A DNA stretch of 64,000 nucleotides from an uncultured Fodinibius sp. (GTDB lineage Bacteria; Bacteroidota; Rhodothermia; Balneolales; Balneolaceae): the NCBI GenBank assembly GCA_913057775.1, contig CAJXOG010000001.1, positions 558,001 through 622,000 of the forward strand. The letters are read 5' to 3'. The position numbers and the translations under genes were made by a program. The notes under the pieces were generated by a model. The model searched no databases and was not told the origin of the DNA. It saw only the letters and a program-made list of their open reading frames with translations. Below are positions 24,945-33,603 of this stretch, one piece after another (the stretch's first letter is position 1; each line of letters begins with the position of its first letter).

Positions 24945-26987
24945 TACTTCATCTCCTTTCACAATGTTATCAACCACATCCATTCCGTCAATTACTTTTC
25001 CAAAACGCGTATAATTCCCATTTAGATGTGGTTTCCACTGGTGCATCATAAAATATTGACTCCCCTCGGTATCGGGACCTGCACTGGCAATACCCACCGC
25101 ACCGCGCACAAATCCTTCATCTGATGCCTCAGTAGGAATCACAAAATCAGGACCACCAAAACCATCCTGCCGTTCAATATCTCCGCCTTGTATCACAAAG
25201 TTAGGAACCACGCGATGAAATGGCACGTCATCATAATGCCCGGCACTATTCAAGCTGTCAATCATTGCCACCGTAGCGGGAGCACTGAGCGTATTCATCT
25301 CAATATGGATTCTCCTTTTCTCAGTTTGCATAAGTAACGTAGGGCTTGGACCGAGCTCCCAAAGTCGATCCCAGTTGGGCACACGAAATTCCGTTTTTGA
25401 TTCTTCCGGTACCGCTACATCCCATCCAGCATCTGCCAAAGATCGGTTCAACGGCACATAATTTTTAGAAGCAAGGGAGTCGATAACCGGCTTGGCCTGC
25501 TCCTCAAATCGATCTTTATACAACGATCCAAAAGTCTGATAAACCTCAATATCAGCGGGCAGCGTAAAGTCCGATAGACTTTCGTTTATGCGATCAAAAT
25601 CTTGAGATCCAAATAATAATTCATTCTCCAATAATGAGCCTGACATATAAGCCACACCACGATCCCCGAGATCTAGTGCATCAAAAACAATAGTGCGAAT
25701 TTGCTGTCTATACCTTTTAACTCCATCCTGAGCCTCCTCTGCAAAGCTTCCTAAATTTTGGAGCGCATACATCGAAGGCAACTCCTCACCCTCGCTCACC
25801 AAATTCCCAATGCGCTGCAGGTAATTTTCTGCTGATTCATATTGCTGATAAACTCCCAATACCTCGGGCCATAAATAGATATTTTCCTCAGGAATAGTTG
25901 CAAGCCGGCCTTGGTGCTCTTCTACAATCTGATTATCCACCTGTTGTATTGTCGTTAATGCCTGCAGCCAAACAACATCATCCAAACGGTCATCAGTCAA
26001 CATCTCATCATGGATGTATTGATAGAGATCATCATCCTCATCAATATTCTCCTCTAAACTTTGCAGCGTTCGAATCTGTACATGCGGATTTTCATTTGTC
26101 AATAAAATTTTAGCTGCTAACGAATTTTGATTATTCAAGGACACTTTTCCGATCGAGGTGGCCAACTCATATGCCAGCTGAACTTCATGATCCAGCATCT
26201 GCTCACCGTTGTAGAAAATGGTCGTGGTATGAGTCGTACGCTCGGGAAGAATCTTATTTATATATTGATCCACATCCCGACTTATCCCTTTGCCCATCAA
26301 CTGCCATCGGTTAAATAACGTATCTTGAGCAGTAGCAGTTAATTGGGATTCATCACCGCGATACCAACCATATAAATAAGCACGGGTAGCATCATAATTT
26401 TCGGTATCAAATGCCTTTTGAATAACCCGAATTTGCCGGTCCTGAGCTATATCAAATCGTTGCACTAACCGTCCCACTGCCAGTGCCGTATGATATTCAC
26501 TATCAGCTAAATTTTTATTCAGCTGATCAACTAAAAAAGAAAGCGTTTGTTCATCTCCCTGTTGGCCAAGCACCCTTGAAATCCCCGAACGTAATTCGGG
26601 CTGCTCTATCCAGATTTGTTCGAGATCTCTGAGCTGATTTTCGATAAGTGCGTGCTTGCTTATCCCAAACCATGAGGCATCGGAATTCTGCTTTTTAGCA
26701 AGAGTGATAAATTGATCAACCGAATCGATAGGAGTGTTAGCCAACGCCCGCCATGCTTGCTTTCGCACTTCGGGATGTTGATGAGATAAAAACGGCTCGA
26801 GAGATTCAATATCTCGCTTCTTTACAGCTTCATATAAATCCGGGTATGTTGCAGTAAGCAGAGAATCTGTAATGGGATTCGCACTTTTATATGGCCCTGA
26901 ACCACCACTGGAATAGTTAAACAGAATAATGACACCGACTACCAAAATTATTAAGACTATCCAAGATCGAAGTCGGACATATTTCAT
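24924..26987 (-). CDS. HEAT-repeat protein with C-terminal cyclophilin (PPIase) domain
   Basis: A 687-residue protein. A single N-terminal membrane helix (about 9-25, WIVLIILVVGVIILF) anchors it, probably facing the periplasm. The middle (about 45-500) is helical and HEAT-like (LEPFLSHQHPEVRKQAWRAL). The C-terminal 150 residues are a cyclophilin: VPFHRVVPNFVIQGGDIE, GAVGIASAGPDTEGSQYFMM, GNYTRFGKVIDGMDVVD. The fusion suggests a chaperone-type prolyl isomerase for envelope proteins (inference). Transcribed after the small gene at 27012. Confidence 0.88.
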   Translation of the reverse strand: MKYVRLRSWIVLIILVVGVIILFNYSSGGSGPYKSANPITDSLLTATYPDLYEAVKKRDIESLEPFLSHQHPEVRKQAWRALANTPIDSVDQFITLAKKQNSDASWFGISKHALIENQLRDLEQIWIEQPELRSGISRVLGQQGDEQTLSFLVDQLNKNLADSEYHTALAVGRLVQRFDIAQDRQIRVIQKAFDTENYDATRAYLYGWYRGDESQLTATAQDTLFNRWQLMGKGISRDVDQYINKILPERTTHTTTIFYNGEQMLDHEVQLAYELATSIGKVSLNNQNSLAAKILLTNENPHVQIRTLQSLEENIDEDDDLYQYIHDEMLTDDRLDDVVWLQALTTIQQVDNQIVEEHQGRLATIPEENIYLWPEVLGVYQQYESAENYLQRIGNLVSEGEELPSMYALQNLGSFAEEAQDGVKRYRQQIRTIVFDALDLGDRGVAYMSGSLLENELLFGSQDFDRINESLSDFTLPADIEVYQTFGSLYKDRFEEQAKPVIDSLASKNYVPLNRSLADAGWDVAVPEESKTEFRVPNWDRLWELGPSPTLLMQTEKRRIHIEMNTLSAPATVAMIDSLNSAGHYDDVPFHRVVPNFVIQGGDIERQDGFGGPDFVIPTEASDEGFVRGAVGIASAGPDTEGSQYFMMHQWKPHLNGNYTRFGKVIDGMDVVDNIVKGDEVLSTTWY

Positions 26988-27011
26988 TTTAGATAATTTA
27001 GTTGCAAAAGA

Positions 27012-27218
27012 TTAGAGAGATGGATTGTGATCCTTGGCTTCTTCAACGCGTTCAGCATCCTTTTCTTGGCGGACGGTCTTTAATTTGCCGTTGCCGTCTT
27101 TGCGAGCTTCATGAAGCTGTGAATCCTTGATCCAGGCTCGTCCCCCATCCCGCTGAAAACGTTTCTCATTTTTGAACATAAAAGCTTGCTCGTGCAAATC
27201 GGGTAAATTCTTCTCCAT
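27012..27218 (-). CDS. hypothetical small charged protein
   Basis: A 68-residue, highly charged protein (LHEARKDGNGKLKTVRQEKD) with no signal or membrane segment. It precedes the cyclophilin fusion by 24 bp on the same strand and has a clean ATG. No family recognised; it may be a real small gene or a chance frame. Confidence 0.45.
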   Translation of the reverse strand: MEKNLPDLHEQAFMFKNEKRFQRDGGRAWIKDSQLHEARKDGNGKLKTVRQEKDAERVEEAKDHNPSL

Positions 27219-27294
27219 AACAGTTTATTCTTTATTGGATGTAATTCATTGCAATAATACAATTTTAACCACTATAATTCATAAGATTTTTAGC

Positions 27295-27325
27295 TTTGCT
27301 TTGAGCTTCGAAAAGCTTATATTTG
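27295..27325 (+). promoter_or_regulatory. Bacteroidota-type promoter of rplU-rpmA
   Basis: TTTG (27295-27298), a 19-bp spacer, then TATATTTG (27318-27325). Same -7 octamer and spacer as the tRNA-Asn promoter at 3311-3342. The predicted leader before rplU is about 40 nt. Confidence 0.7.
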
Positions 27326-27371
27326 ACATTCTGTAGCCAAAAGAATTTACAACATAAAATTAGACAATTAG

Positions 27372-27887
27372 ATGTACGCAGTAGTAAAGATAGGTGGACA
27401 TCAATATCGCGTTTCAGAAGGCGATGTCCTGTTTGTTGACAAGCAAAGTGATGAAACTGATCAAAAGCTTACTTTTGATGAAGTTTTATTGACAAATAAC
27501 GATGGTAATGTAACAGTAGGTCAACCGGTTGTTGAAGGTGTTGCTGTTGAAGCGACTTTGCTTGATAATGTAAAGTCAGACAAAGTCATCGTTTTCAAGA
27601 AGAAACGTCGCAAGGGATATCAAGTTAAGCGCGGACACCGCCAACCGATGTCTCAAATCGAGATCAACAGTATTTCTACTTCCGGCAGTGGAAGTAAGAA
27701 AAAAGCTGAGAAAGCAAAAGATACTTTAGAGTCTGAAGAGACAGGACAAGTATCTACTGATATGACGGCCAAAGAGGCAATCAGTCATATTCGAAACACT
27801 GATCTTGAAGATCTTAAAGGATTTGTTCCCGAGGACGAAGAGCGGGTTACCGTTTTGGATGCATGGAACAGTAAGCAAGAAGGATAA
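27372..27887 (+). CDS. rplU: 50S ribosomal protein L21 with C-terminal extension
   Basis: Large-subunit ribosomal protein. The first ~103 residues are standard L21 (MYAVVKIGGHQYRVSEGD, VFKKKRRKGYQVKRGHRQP). The remaining ~68 residues (about 104-171) are extra: a Lys/Ser/Glu linker (GSGSKKKAEKAKDTLESEET) and a compact helical end (TAKEAISHIRNTDLEDLKG, ERVTVLDAW). E. coli L21 is 103 residues. The extension may sit on the ribosome surface or bind a factor. Followed by rpmA after 20 bp. Confidence 0.95.
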   Translation: MYAVVKIGGHQYRVSEGDVLFVDKQSDETDQKLTFDEVLLTNNDGNVTVGQPVVEGVAVEATLLDNVKSDKVIVFKKKRRKGYQVKRGHRQPMSQIEINSISTSGSGSKKKAEKAKDTLESEETGQVSTDMTAKEAISHIRNTDLEDLKGFVPEDEERVTVLDAWNSKQEG

Positions 27888-27907
27888 TTCAGAAATTTTA
27901 GATTGTT

Positions 27908-28165
27908 ATGGCGCATAAGAAAGGACAAGGATCTACAAAGAACGGTCGTGATTCGATTTCGAAACGACTTGGAGTTAAGAAATACGGCGGAGAAGTTGTC
28001 AAAGCCGGTCATATTATCGTACGTCAGCGTGGTACTAAATTCCACCCCGGCGATAACGTAGGCCGTGGCGGCGACGACACACTCTTTGCAAAAGCTGACG
28101 GACAGGTTACTTTCCGCGTTCGCTCCGGTGGACGTAAATATGTAAGTGTTGAACCTGTTTCATAA
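27908..28165 (+). CDS. rpmA: 50S ribosomal protein L27
   Basis: An 85-residue large-subunit protein near the peptidyl-transferase centre. It begins [16 protein letters not shown] with no cleavable N-terminal extension, followed by [25 protein letters not shown] and RKYVSVEPV. Same order as the classical rplU-rpmA operon. Terminator follows directly. Confidence 0.98.
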   Translation: MAHKKGQGSTKNGRDSISKRLGVKKYGGEVVKAGHIIVRQRGTKFHPGDNVGRGGDDTLFAKADGQVTFRVRSGGRKYVSVEPVS

Positions 28166-28186
28166 TAGCACTTTTTACCAGATTTT

Positions 28187-28220
28187 AAGCCTTGGTTTCT
28201 CAAGAGACCAAGGCTTTTTT
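28187..28220 (+). terminator. rho-independent terminator of rplU-rpmA
   Basis: AGCCTTGGT (28188-28196) pairs perfectly with ACCAAGGCT (28207-28215), followed by TTTTTTT. Its position argues for starting the next gene at 28234 rather than 28192, since the earlier start would translate through it. Confidence 0.9.
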
Positions 28221-28233
28221 TATATTACGTATT

Positions 28234-28890
28234 ATGGATAAGAAAAATATACCGGGCCTGCCCCATCTACAATTTCGTAATATATTTTGTATCGGTCGCA
28301 ACTATGTTGAGCACGCCAAAGAACTCAACAATGAAGTTCCAAGCCAGCCGCTTGTCTTTTTAAAACCAACCAGCAGCATCATTTTTGATGGTGACAAAAT
28401 TCAGATCCCTCCACAAAGCGATAACGTGCATCATGAGGTAGAATTGGCAATTGCGATTGACAAAGCTGGAAAGAATATCCCAAAAGAAGAAGCTTTAGAA
28501 TATGTTGGGGGGTATGGCATCGGTATTGATGTAACCGCTCGCGACATTCAGCAAAAGGCTAAAGAAAAAGGTCACCCGTGGACCGTCGCCAAAGGGTTTG
28601 ACACCTTTACTCCCCTGAGTTCATTTATCGAAAAGGATCGGATCAAAGATCCCCAGAATCTGCATTTACAAATATCAGTAAATAGCGAAGTTCGCCAATC
28701 GGATAGTACCAAGCTGATGATTTACACTATAGCTGATCTCATTCACTATTTATCGACCATCTTTACCCTGCAACCCGGCGACATAATCTTAACCGGCACA
28801 CCCAAAGGAGTATCATCTATAACGAAGGGAGACAATATTGAGGCTTCTTTAAGCAATGGACTAGCAACAATTTCTGTAACCGTAGAGTAA
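28234..28890 (+). CDS. fumarylacetoacetate hydrolase (FAH) family protein
   Basis: 218 residues from ATG 28234 (MDKKNIPGLPHLQ). FCIGRNYVEHAKELNNE, LVFLKPTSSI, the metal-binding VHHEVELAIAI and GYGIGIDVTARD, and LQPGDIILTGTPKGV match the FAH/acylpyruvate hydrolase (YcgM, FahD) group, which splits C-C bonds of beta-diketo acids using a divalent metal. Substrate unclear. 3 bp upstream of the M23 gene. Confidence 0.85.
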   Translation: MDKKNIPGLPHLQFRNIFCIGRNYVEHAKELNNEVPSQPLVFLKPTSSIIFDGDKIQIPPQSDNVHHEVELAIAIDKAGKNIPKEEALEYVGGYGIGIDVTARDIQQKAKEKGHPWTVAKGFDTFTPLSSFIEKDRIKDPQNLHLQISVNSEVRQSDSTKLMIYTIADLIHYLSTIFTLQPGDIILTGTPKGVSSITKGDNIEASLSNGLATISVTVE

Positions 28891-28893
28891 CCG

Positions 28894-30825
28894 ATGAATA
28901 TTCGCCCTCTGCTTTTTATCACTTTATTTATTGGGATTTTTGCTCATTCATTATCAGCCCAAGAGTCAAATTCCTTTGATCCAACCCAAGCCCACTATGC
29001 GTGGCCAACGGAAGCCAGTCGGTACCTTTCTTCCACTTTTGGGGAAACACGATCAGCACACTTTCATGCTGCCTTAGATATCAAAACCTGGGGACAAAAG
29101 GGGTATGAAGTTTATGCTACACGTGACGGTATTGTTGATCGCGTTGCCATTGGTCCACGAGGATATGGCAAAGTGATCTATTTAAAACATGAGGATGGCT
29201 CTTATTCGGTATATGCCCATCTACTTTCTTTTAATAATAAGCTACAGCAGCTGGCCGATTCTGTTCGTTTTGTCAATAACTATCAGTTTGAAATAGAAAA
29301 ATTCTGGGGTTGGCGGGATATCAAGGTTAAACAGGGTGACCTCATCGGATACAGTGGCGCTTCGGGTATTGGTCCACCCCACCTGCATTTTGAGCTTCGA
29401 ACCCCGACACACAAGCCATTTAATCCCCTGCTGACAAATTTATCAGTAAAAGATAACATTCCTCCGCAAATTCGGGGGCTTTCTCTGGAGCCACTCAGCT
29501 CCAAATCTAGTATCGAAGGAGAAAATGCGATCTATACCAAAAGAGCAATACTACAAAATGGATCGTACAGTTTTGGTACTATATCAGTTAAGGGACCTAT
29601 TGGCTTAGGCCTAAATGCATTTGATCAGTCCAATAATGTTCATAACAGCTATGCCGTTTATGAGCTCAATCTTAAAGTAAACGGCAAACATTTTTTTAGT
29701 TCCAGGGTAGACAGTTTTTCGTACAGTGAAACTCACCAGATGTTCATTGATCGAGTATATCCCCTTTTAAAAAATACGGACAAAGGATTTCAGCGACTGT
29801 ATCTAGCAGACGGGAACTCCCTCCCGTTTTATAAAACCAACAGTCAAAATGGCGTGCTGAATTTACCGAGGGGTACAAATCGTATTACCATCACGGCAAA
29901 AGATTATTACGGCAATACTTCTACTGCAAAACTCACTCTTAACGTCCGCGATCATCAGCAACAAAAACAGAATCGGGCATTTACAAATCGCAACTCAAAT
30001 CTTAGCACTGTCTCTCCCGATCAGTGGAACTGGTTTTCAGGCTGGGTTACTATTCCATACAATCAATATGATCATACCACCATCGGTTTGGCCGATGAAG
30101 AACAATTTATTGAACATGTCAATGGTGTTGCGGTTGATCTAACAGGACAGAAGTCCCTCTTCATTAATACGCCGGAATTGGGTCCACTCCAACTCTACCG
30201 AACAATCCCTCAATCCACCTCTTACATTTCATCCGCTGATCAAAACCACTTTGCGGTATTTCCCAAGAACACATTTTATGACACCGTTTCGGTTGGTATG
30301 TCTGTTAATCATCTTGCCAAAGACTCACTGACCGTAGATCTACTCCCTAACGCCTACCCGGTTAGAGAAGAATATAAGTTTTATGCCGCTCGTGATAGTG
30401 CTATGACCGATACGTCCAAACTCTCTTTTTATAATTTTGACAAAGAGGATAAAGAATGGGAATTAATTCCTACAAACTTTACGAGCTCTCATATCATTGG
30501 CAAAGCTGAAACCCTTGGACACTTTTCTTTGAAGAAAGATCAAAAAGCTCCTGAAATAATGAATCCACGCATAAGACAACGTCCGGACGGTAAATGGATT
30601 ATTTATATAGATGCTTTGGATAAGCTGTCCGGTATTGATTATCCCAGGTCAAAAATATCCGTTAATGGCAATCAGGGAATTGCTGAATTTGAACCTGAGA
30701 GTGATCGCTTTGTTTATTACCATCCTAACTTTGTGCCTTCCGACTCTATGCAAATTAAGGTTATTGCCTATGATAAGATGGGGAACAAAACAGAACAGAT
30801 TTTTAAATTAGCAAACAAGGAGTAA
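28894..30825 (+). CDS. M23 family metallopeptidase (LytM-like), large
   Basis: A 643-residue exported protein with signal peptide (MNIRPLLFITLFIGIFAHSLSA). The M23/LytM domain occupies about 40-175: AHFHAALDI (zinc ligands His58 and Asp62 by alignment), SVYAHLLSF, and GPPHLHFELRTP. The long C-terminal part (about 180-643) is beta-rich with no recognised domain. M23 enzymes cut peptidoglycan cross-links; some act as activators of amidases. The size and tail differ from typical LytM. Confidence 0.88.
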   Translation: MNIRPLLFITLFIGIFAHSLSAQESNSFDPTQAHYAWPTEASRYLSSTFGETRSAHFHAALDIKTWGQKGYEVYATRDGIVDRVAIGPRGYGKVIYLKHEDGSYSVYAHLLSFNNKLQQLADSVRFVNNYQFEIEKFWGWRDIKVKQGDLIGYSGASGIGPPHLHFELRTPTHKPFNPLLTNLSVKDNIPPQIRGLSLEPLSSKSSIEGENAIYTKRAILQNGSYSFGTISVKGPIGLGLNAFDQSNNVHNSYAVYELNLKVNGKHFFSSRVDSFSYSETHQMFIDRVYPLLKNTDKGFQRLYLADGNSLPFYKTNSQNGVLNLPRGTNRITITAKDYYGNTSTAKLTLNVRDHQQQKQNRAFTNRNSNLSTVSPDQWNWFSGWVTIPYNQYDHTTIGLADEEQFIEHVNGVAVDLTGQKSLFINTPELGPLQLYRTIPQSTSYISSADQNHFAVFPKNTFYDTVSVGMSVNHLAKDSLTVDLLPNAYPVREEYKFYAARDSAMTDTSKLSFYNFDKEDKEWELIPTNFTSSHIIGKAETLGHFSLKKDQKAPEIMNPRIRQRPDGKWIIYIDALDKLSGIDYPRSKISVNGNQGIAEFEPESDRFVYYHPNFVPSDSMQIKVIAYDKMGNKTEQIFKLANKE

Positions 30826-30831
30826 AAAAAT

Positions 30832-30869
30832 AGGGAGAAACTGGTATACAGCTTCTCCCTTCTGTTTTC
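30832..30869. terminator. bidirectional terminator
   Basis: AGGGAGAA (30832-30839) and TTCTCCCT (30853-30860) form a perfect 8-bp stem. A T-rich tract follows on plus (CTGTTTTCT) and TATTTTTTT on minus, so it serves both the M23 gene and the convergent ridA gene. Confidence 0.75.
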
Positions 30870-30888
30870 TAAAAAACTATCCTATCGA

Positions 30889-31266
30889 TTAAAGATGAGC
30901 GATACAGCCAATCTCAACCTTGCAATTTTTGGGTAACGTTTTAACTGCAACAGTTTCTCGAGCCGGCGGATCACTCTTAAAGTAATTGCCATAAATTTCA
31001 TTAACGGTTGCAAAGTTATCCATATCATCAAGAAAAATGCTGCACTTTATTACTTGGCCAAAACCAGATCCGGCTTCTTCCAAAACAGCTTTTAAATTTT
31101 TCATAACCTGTTCAGCCTGAGAGCTTACGTCATCTCCTACAAACTCCATACTATCGGGATCAAGTCCTATTTGTCCCGAACAATATACTAAGCCGTCATG
31201 AACAACAGCCTGACTGTAAGGGCCTATAGCTTCCGGTGCATTTGAAGTGTGAATAATCTTCTTCAT
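30889..31266 (-). CDS. ridA: RidA family enamine/imine deaminase
   Basis: Trimeric hydrolase that clears reactive enamine/imine intermediates from PLP enzymes. The 125 residues start MKKIIHTSNAPEAIGPYSQA, with VYCSGQIGLDP, AGSGFGQVIKCSIFL and the active-site Arg in PPARETVAV. Last gene of a two-gene unit following the alpha/beta hydrolase (13 bp). Confidence 0.95.
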   Translation of the reverse strand: MKKIIHTSNAPEAIGPYSQAVVHDGLVYCSGQIGLDPDSMEFVGDDVSSQAEQVMKNLKAVLEEAGSGFGQVIKCSIFLDDMDNFATVNEIYGNYFKSDPPARETVAVKTLPKNCKVEIGCIAHL

Positions 31267-31279
31267 GATCTACTAAAGG

Positions 31280-32083
31280 TTATTTTATTGAAGTTGCATT
31301 TTTATTTTTCAATTCAAGTAAAAACTCATTCAGATAAAAAGCAAACTTTTCGGGATGTTCCATCATCGGAGCATGACCACATTGGTCTATCCATTTGAGG
31401 TGAGAGTTTGGTAAAGCCTTGTGAAACTCCTCGGCAACTTCTGGAGGCGTAATTTCATCTTGTTTACCCCAAATCAACAGCACCTCCTGATCAATATCGG
31501 GCAAATAATCCTCCATATTGTACTCATGCGTTTCGCGGGCAATAGCTAAAACATTCAACAAATTCGATCGATCATTTATTACATCCATGATTTCATCCAT
31601 GAGTTCTTCAGTCACAAAATCATCATTATAAAATGTAATGGCCGCTTGTTTCCGAACATAATCACGGTCGTTGCGACGAGGAAAGGTGGAACCAAAGTCT
31701 CTCTCCTGAAGTCCAGAACTTCCGGTTAAAATCAATGCCGCTACATTTTCAGGTTGTTGTACTGTGTATTCCAGAGCCAGATGACCTCCCATGGAATTGC
31801 CCAATAAAATAGGGTTTTCAATTTCCAGTGCCTCCATAAAGGAATGCAACCATTTCGCCATGTTTGTAAAGGTCAGTTTTCTGGCCTTAAATTCATACAG
31901 AGGGATCGAAGGAACATATATATTATAGTCATCCACATATTCAACCAATGCATCATAATTACTTAGCCCCCCAAACATGCCGTGTAAAAAAACCAGATTC
32001 GAGGAATCCTCTGTTCCCTTTGAAATTTTGAGATATTCAAAACCGTTATAATGGTGACTTTCGAAATGACTGCTGCCGAACAT
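31280..32083 (-). CDS. alpha/beta hydrolase
   Basis: A 267-residue hydrolase with the oxyanion HGMFGG, nucleophile elbow GNSMGGH, and candidate acid/His in WGKQDEITPPE and CGHAPMMEHPE. No signal peptide, so cytoplasmic. Substrate unknown. Upstream of ridA and divergent from the TPR lipoprotein genes. Confidence 0.88.
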   Translation of the reverse strand: MFGSSHFESHHYNGFEYLKISKGTEDSSNLVFLHGMFGGLSNYDALVEYVDDYNIYVPSIPLYEFKARKLTFTNMAKWLHSFMEALEIENPILLGNSMGGHLALEYTVQQPENVAALILTGSSGLQERDFGSTFPRRNDRDYVRKQAAITFYNDDFVTEELMDEIMDVINDRSNLLNVLAIARETHEYNMEDYLPDIDQEVLLIWGKQDEITPPEVAEEFHKALPNSHLKWIDQCGHAPMMEHPEKFAFYLNEFLLELKNKNATSIK

Positions 32084-32237
32084 ATAAATTGATACCTGGG
32101 TTAATAGACTGTTATTTTTTCAAGTACATAATATAATAAAATTATGCATTAATATTGCAGAAAGGACTATATATGATTACTTTCTGCACTCACGAATGGA
32201 TATTCTAATAACATTGAATTTATAGCAATCAGAAACC

Positions 32238-33566
32238 ATGTTTATTAAAAAATTACCACATTTACTCGTAACGTTGCTCGCGGCGATTTTGATAGGATGC
32301 GGAAGTTCAAATCCGTTAGCCGACGAAGCACAAAATAATCTTAAAAGTTCGGATTTTGAAGGTGCTATCACGTCAGCCGAAAAGTCCATCGAACAATACC
32401 CGGGCGATCCGCTAGGATATTATTATAAAGCTGTTGCTTTGGGAGAACTTGCCAGATCAAAAGATGATCCCACTGAACGTGCGGACTATTATCAACAAAT
32501 GAATGAAACTTTTGAAACGGCAAAAAGCATTGCTGATACATCAGAAAATGTACCCAGTGAAATCAATAATATATCTGGCGTAAAGGTTGCCTTATGGCAG
32601 ACCGAATTTCAGCGAGGCGTTGACCTTGCTACCAATGACAGTGTTATGAGCACTGTTGATAACCCAATGGAATTATCTATGGGGCACCTGAAAAATGCGA
32701 CCAATCTCCAGCCAGACAGTGCCAGTTCCTGGAATGTCTATGCCCAAATATCAGCCAGAAATAAAGAATTTGAAGAAGCAGTTTCTGCCAAGGAGAAGTA
32801 CATGAAGATGATTTCTGAGTCAAAGATCGATACCGTTGACTATCTCCATTTAGGCAATTACTACTTTAATTTAGATAAGCATGATAAAGTAGTAGAAGTT
32901 TTTGAAGACGGACAAGAACGATATCCTGGCAGTGAACGTATTGCTTCTGCACTTGCCGACGCTTATGGCAGAGTTGGAAAAGATCAAAAAGCGATTTCCA
33001 CTCTTGACAAACTTGTTGAACAGGATCCCGAAAATCCACAGTACCGCTTGGTGATGGGTACTAAAATCTATCAACAAGCAATGCGAATAAGAGATACCCT
33101 GGATACGAATTCGCAAGAGATTATGAAGCTGCAAAAGCAATTCCAGCAAGCAAACCAATCTAAAAAAGAAGAACTGAAGAGTGATATTGAGTCGCTCAGC
33201 AGCGAAAATGAAAAGCTGATGGACGAAATGGTAGAGCTAACCGATAGAGCTGAAAAAGAAATAAAAGTTGCTCTTGAATATCGTCCTGATGATCCTGCTG
33301 CCTACGAAACACTGGGCGTTATCTACCAAAATAAAGCTAAAACCTATTTTGATCGCCGTAACCGTACAACAGATAACAAAGAAGCTGCAAGGCTTGACAA
33401 AGTTGGAAAAGAGAATATCCGCCAAGCCATGGAGTATTACGAAAAAGCCGTTGAATTAGAACCGGATAACAAAAATTACTGGCGAAGCTTATTCCAGATT
33501 TACACCTTCTTAGGTATGGATGAAAAAGCCCAAGAAGCGATGGAGAAAGCTGGAATGGAGGAATAA
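32238..33566 (+). CDS. TPR-repeat lipoprotein
   Basis: A 442-residue lipoprotein, signal ending LLAAILIGC (Cys21). Multiple TPR units follow (LKSSDFEGAITSAEKSIEQY, DPLGYYYKAVALGELARSK, YLHLGNYYFNLDKHDKVVEV, AAYETLGVIYQNKA), with a coiled-coil insertion around 280-330 (KLQKQFQQANQ... SENEKLMDEMVEL). Likely an envelope scaffold. The next gene is a shorter paralogue with the same layout. Confidence 0.88.
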   Translation: MFIKKLPHLLVTLLAAILIGCGSSNPLADEAQNNLKSSDFEGAITSAEKSIEQYPGDPLGYYYKAVALGELARSKDDPTERADYYQQMNETFETAKSIADTSENVPSEINNISGVKVALWQTEFQRGVDLATNDSVMSTVDNPMELSMGHLKNATNLQPDSASSWNVYAQISARNKEFEEAVSAKEKYMKMISESKIDTVDYLHLGNYYFNLDKHDKVVEVFEDGQERYPGSERIASALADAYGRVGKDQKAISTLDKLVEQDPENPQYRLVMGTKIYQQAMRIRDTLDTNSQEIMKLQKQFQQANQSKKEELKSDIESLSSENEKLMDEMVELTDRAEKEIKVALEYRPDDPAAYETLGVIYQNKAKTYFDRRNRTTDNKEAARLDKVGKENIRQAMEYYEKAVELEPDNKNYWRSLFQIYTFLGMDEKAQEAMEKAGMEE

Positions 33567-33603
33567 CAAACACTACACGATTTAATAACCTACTTATTTC
33601 TTT

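Noticed and set aside
28192..28233. Upstream start for the FAH-family gene
   Set aside because: Would translate through the rplU-rpmA terminator hairpin; ATG 28234 begins the conserved domain.
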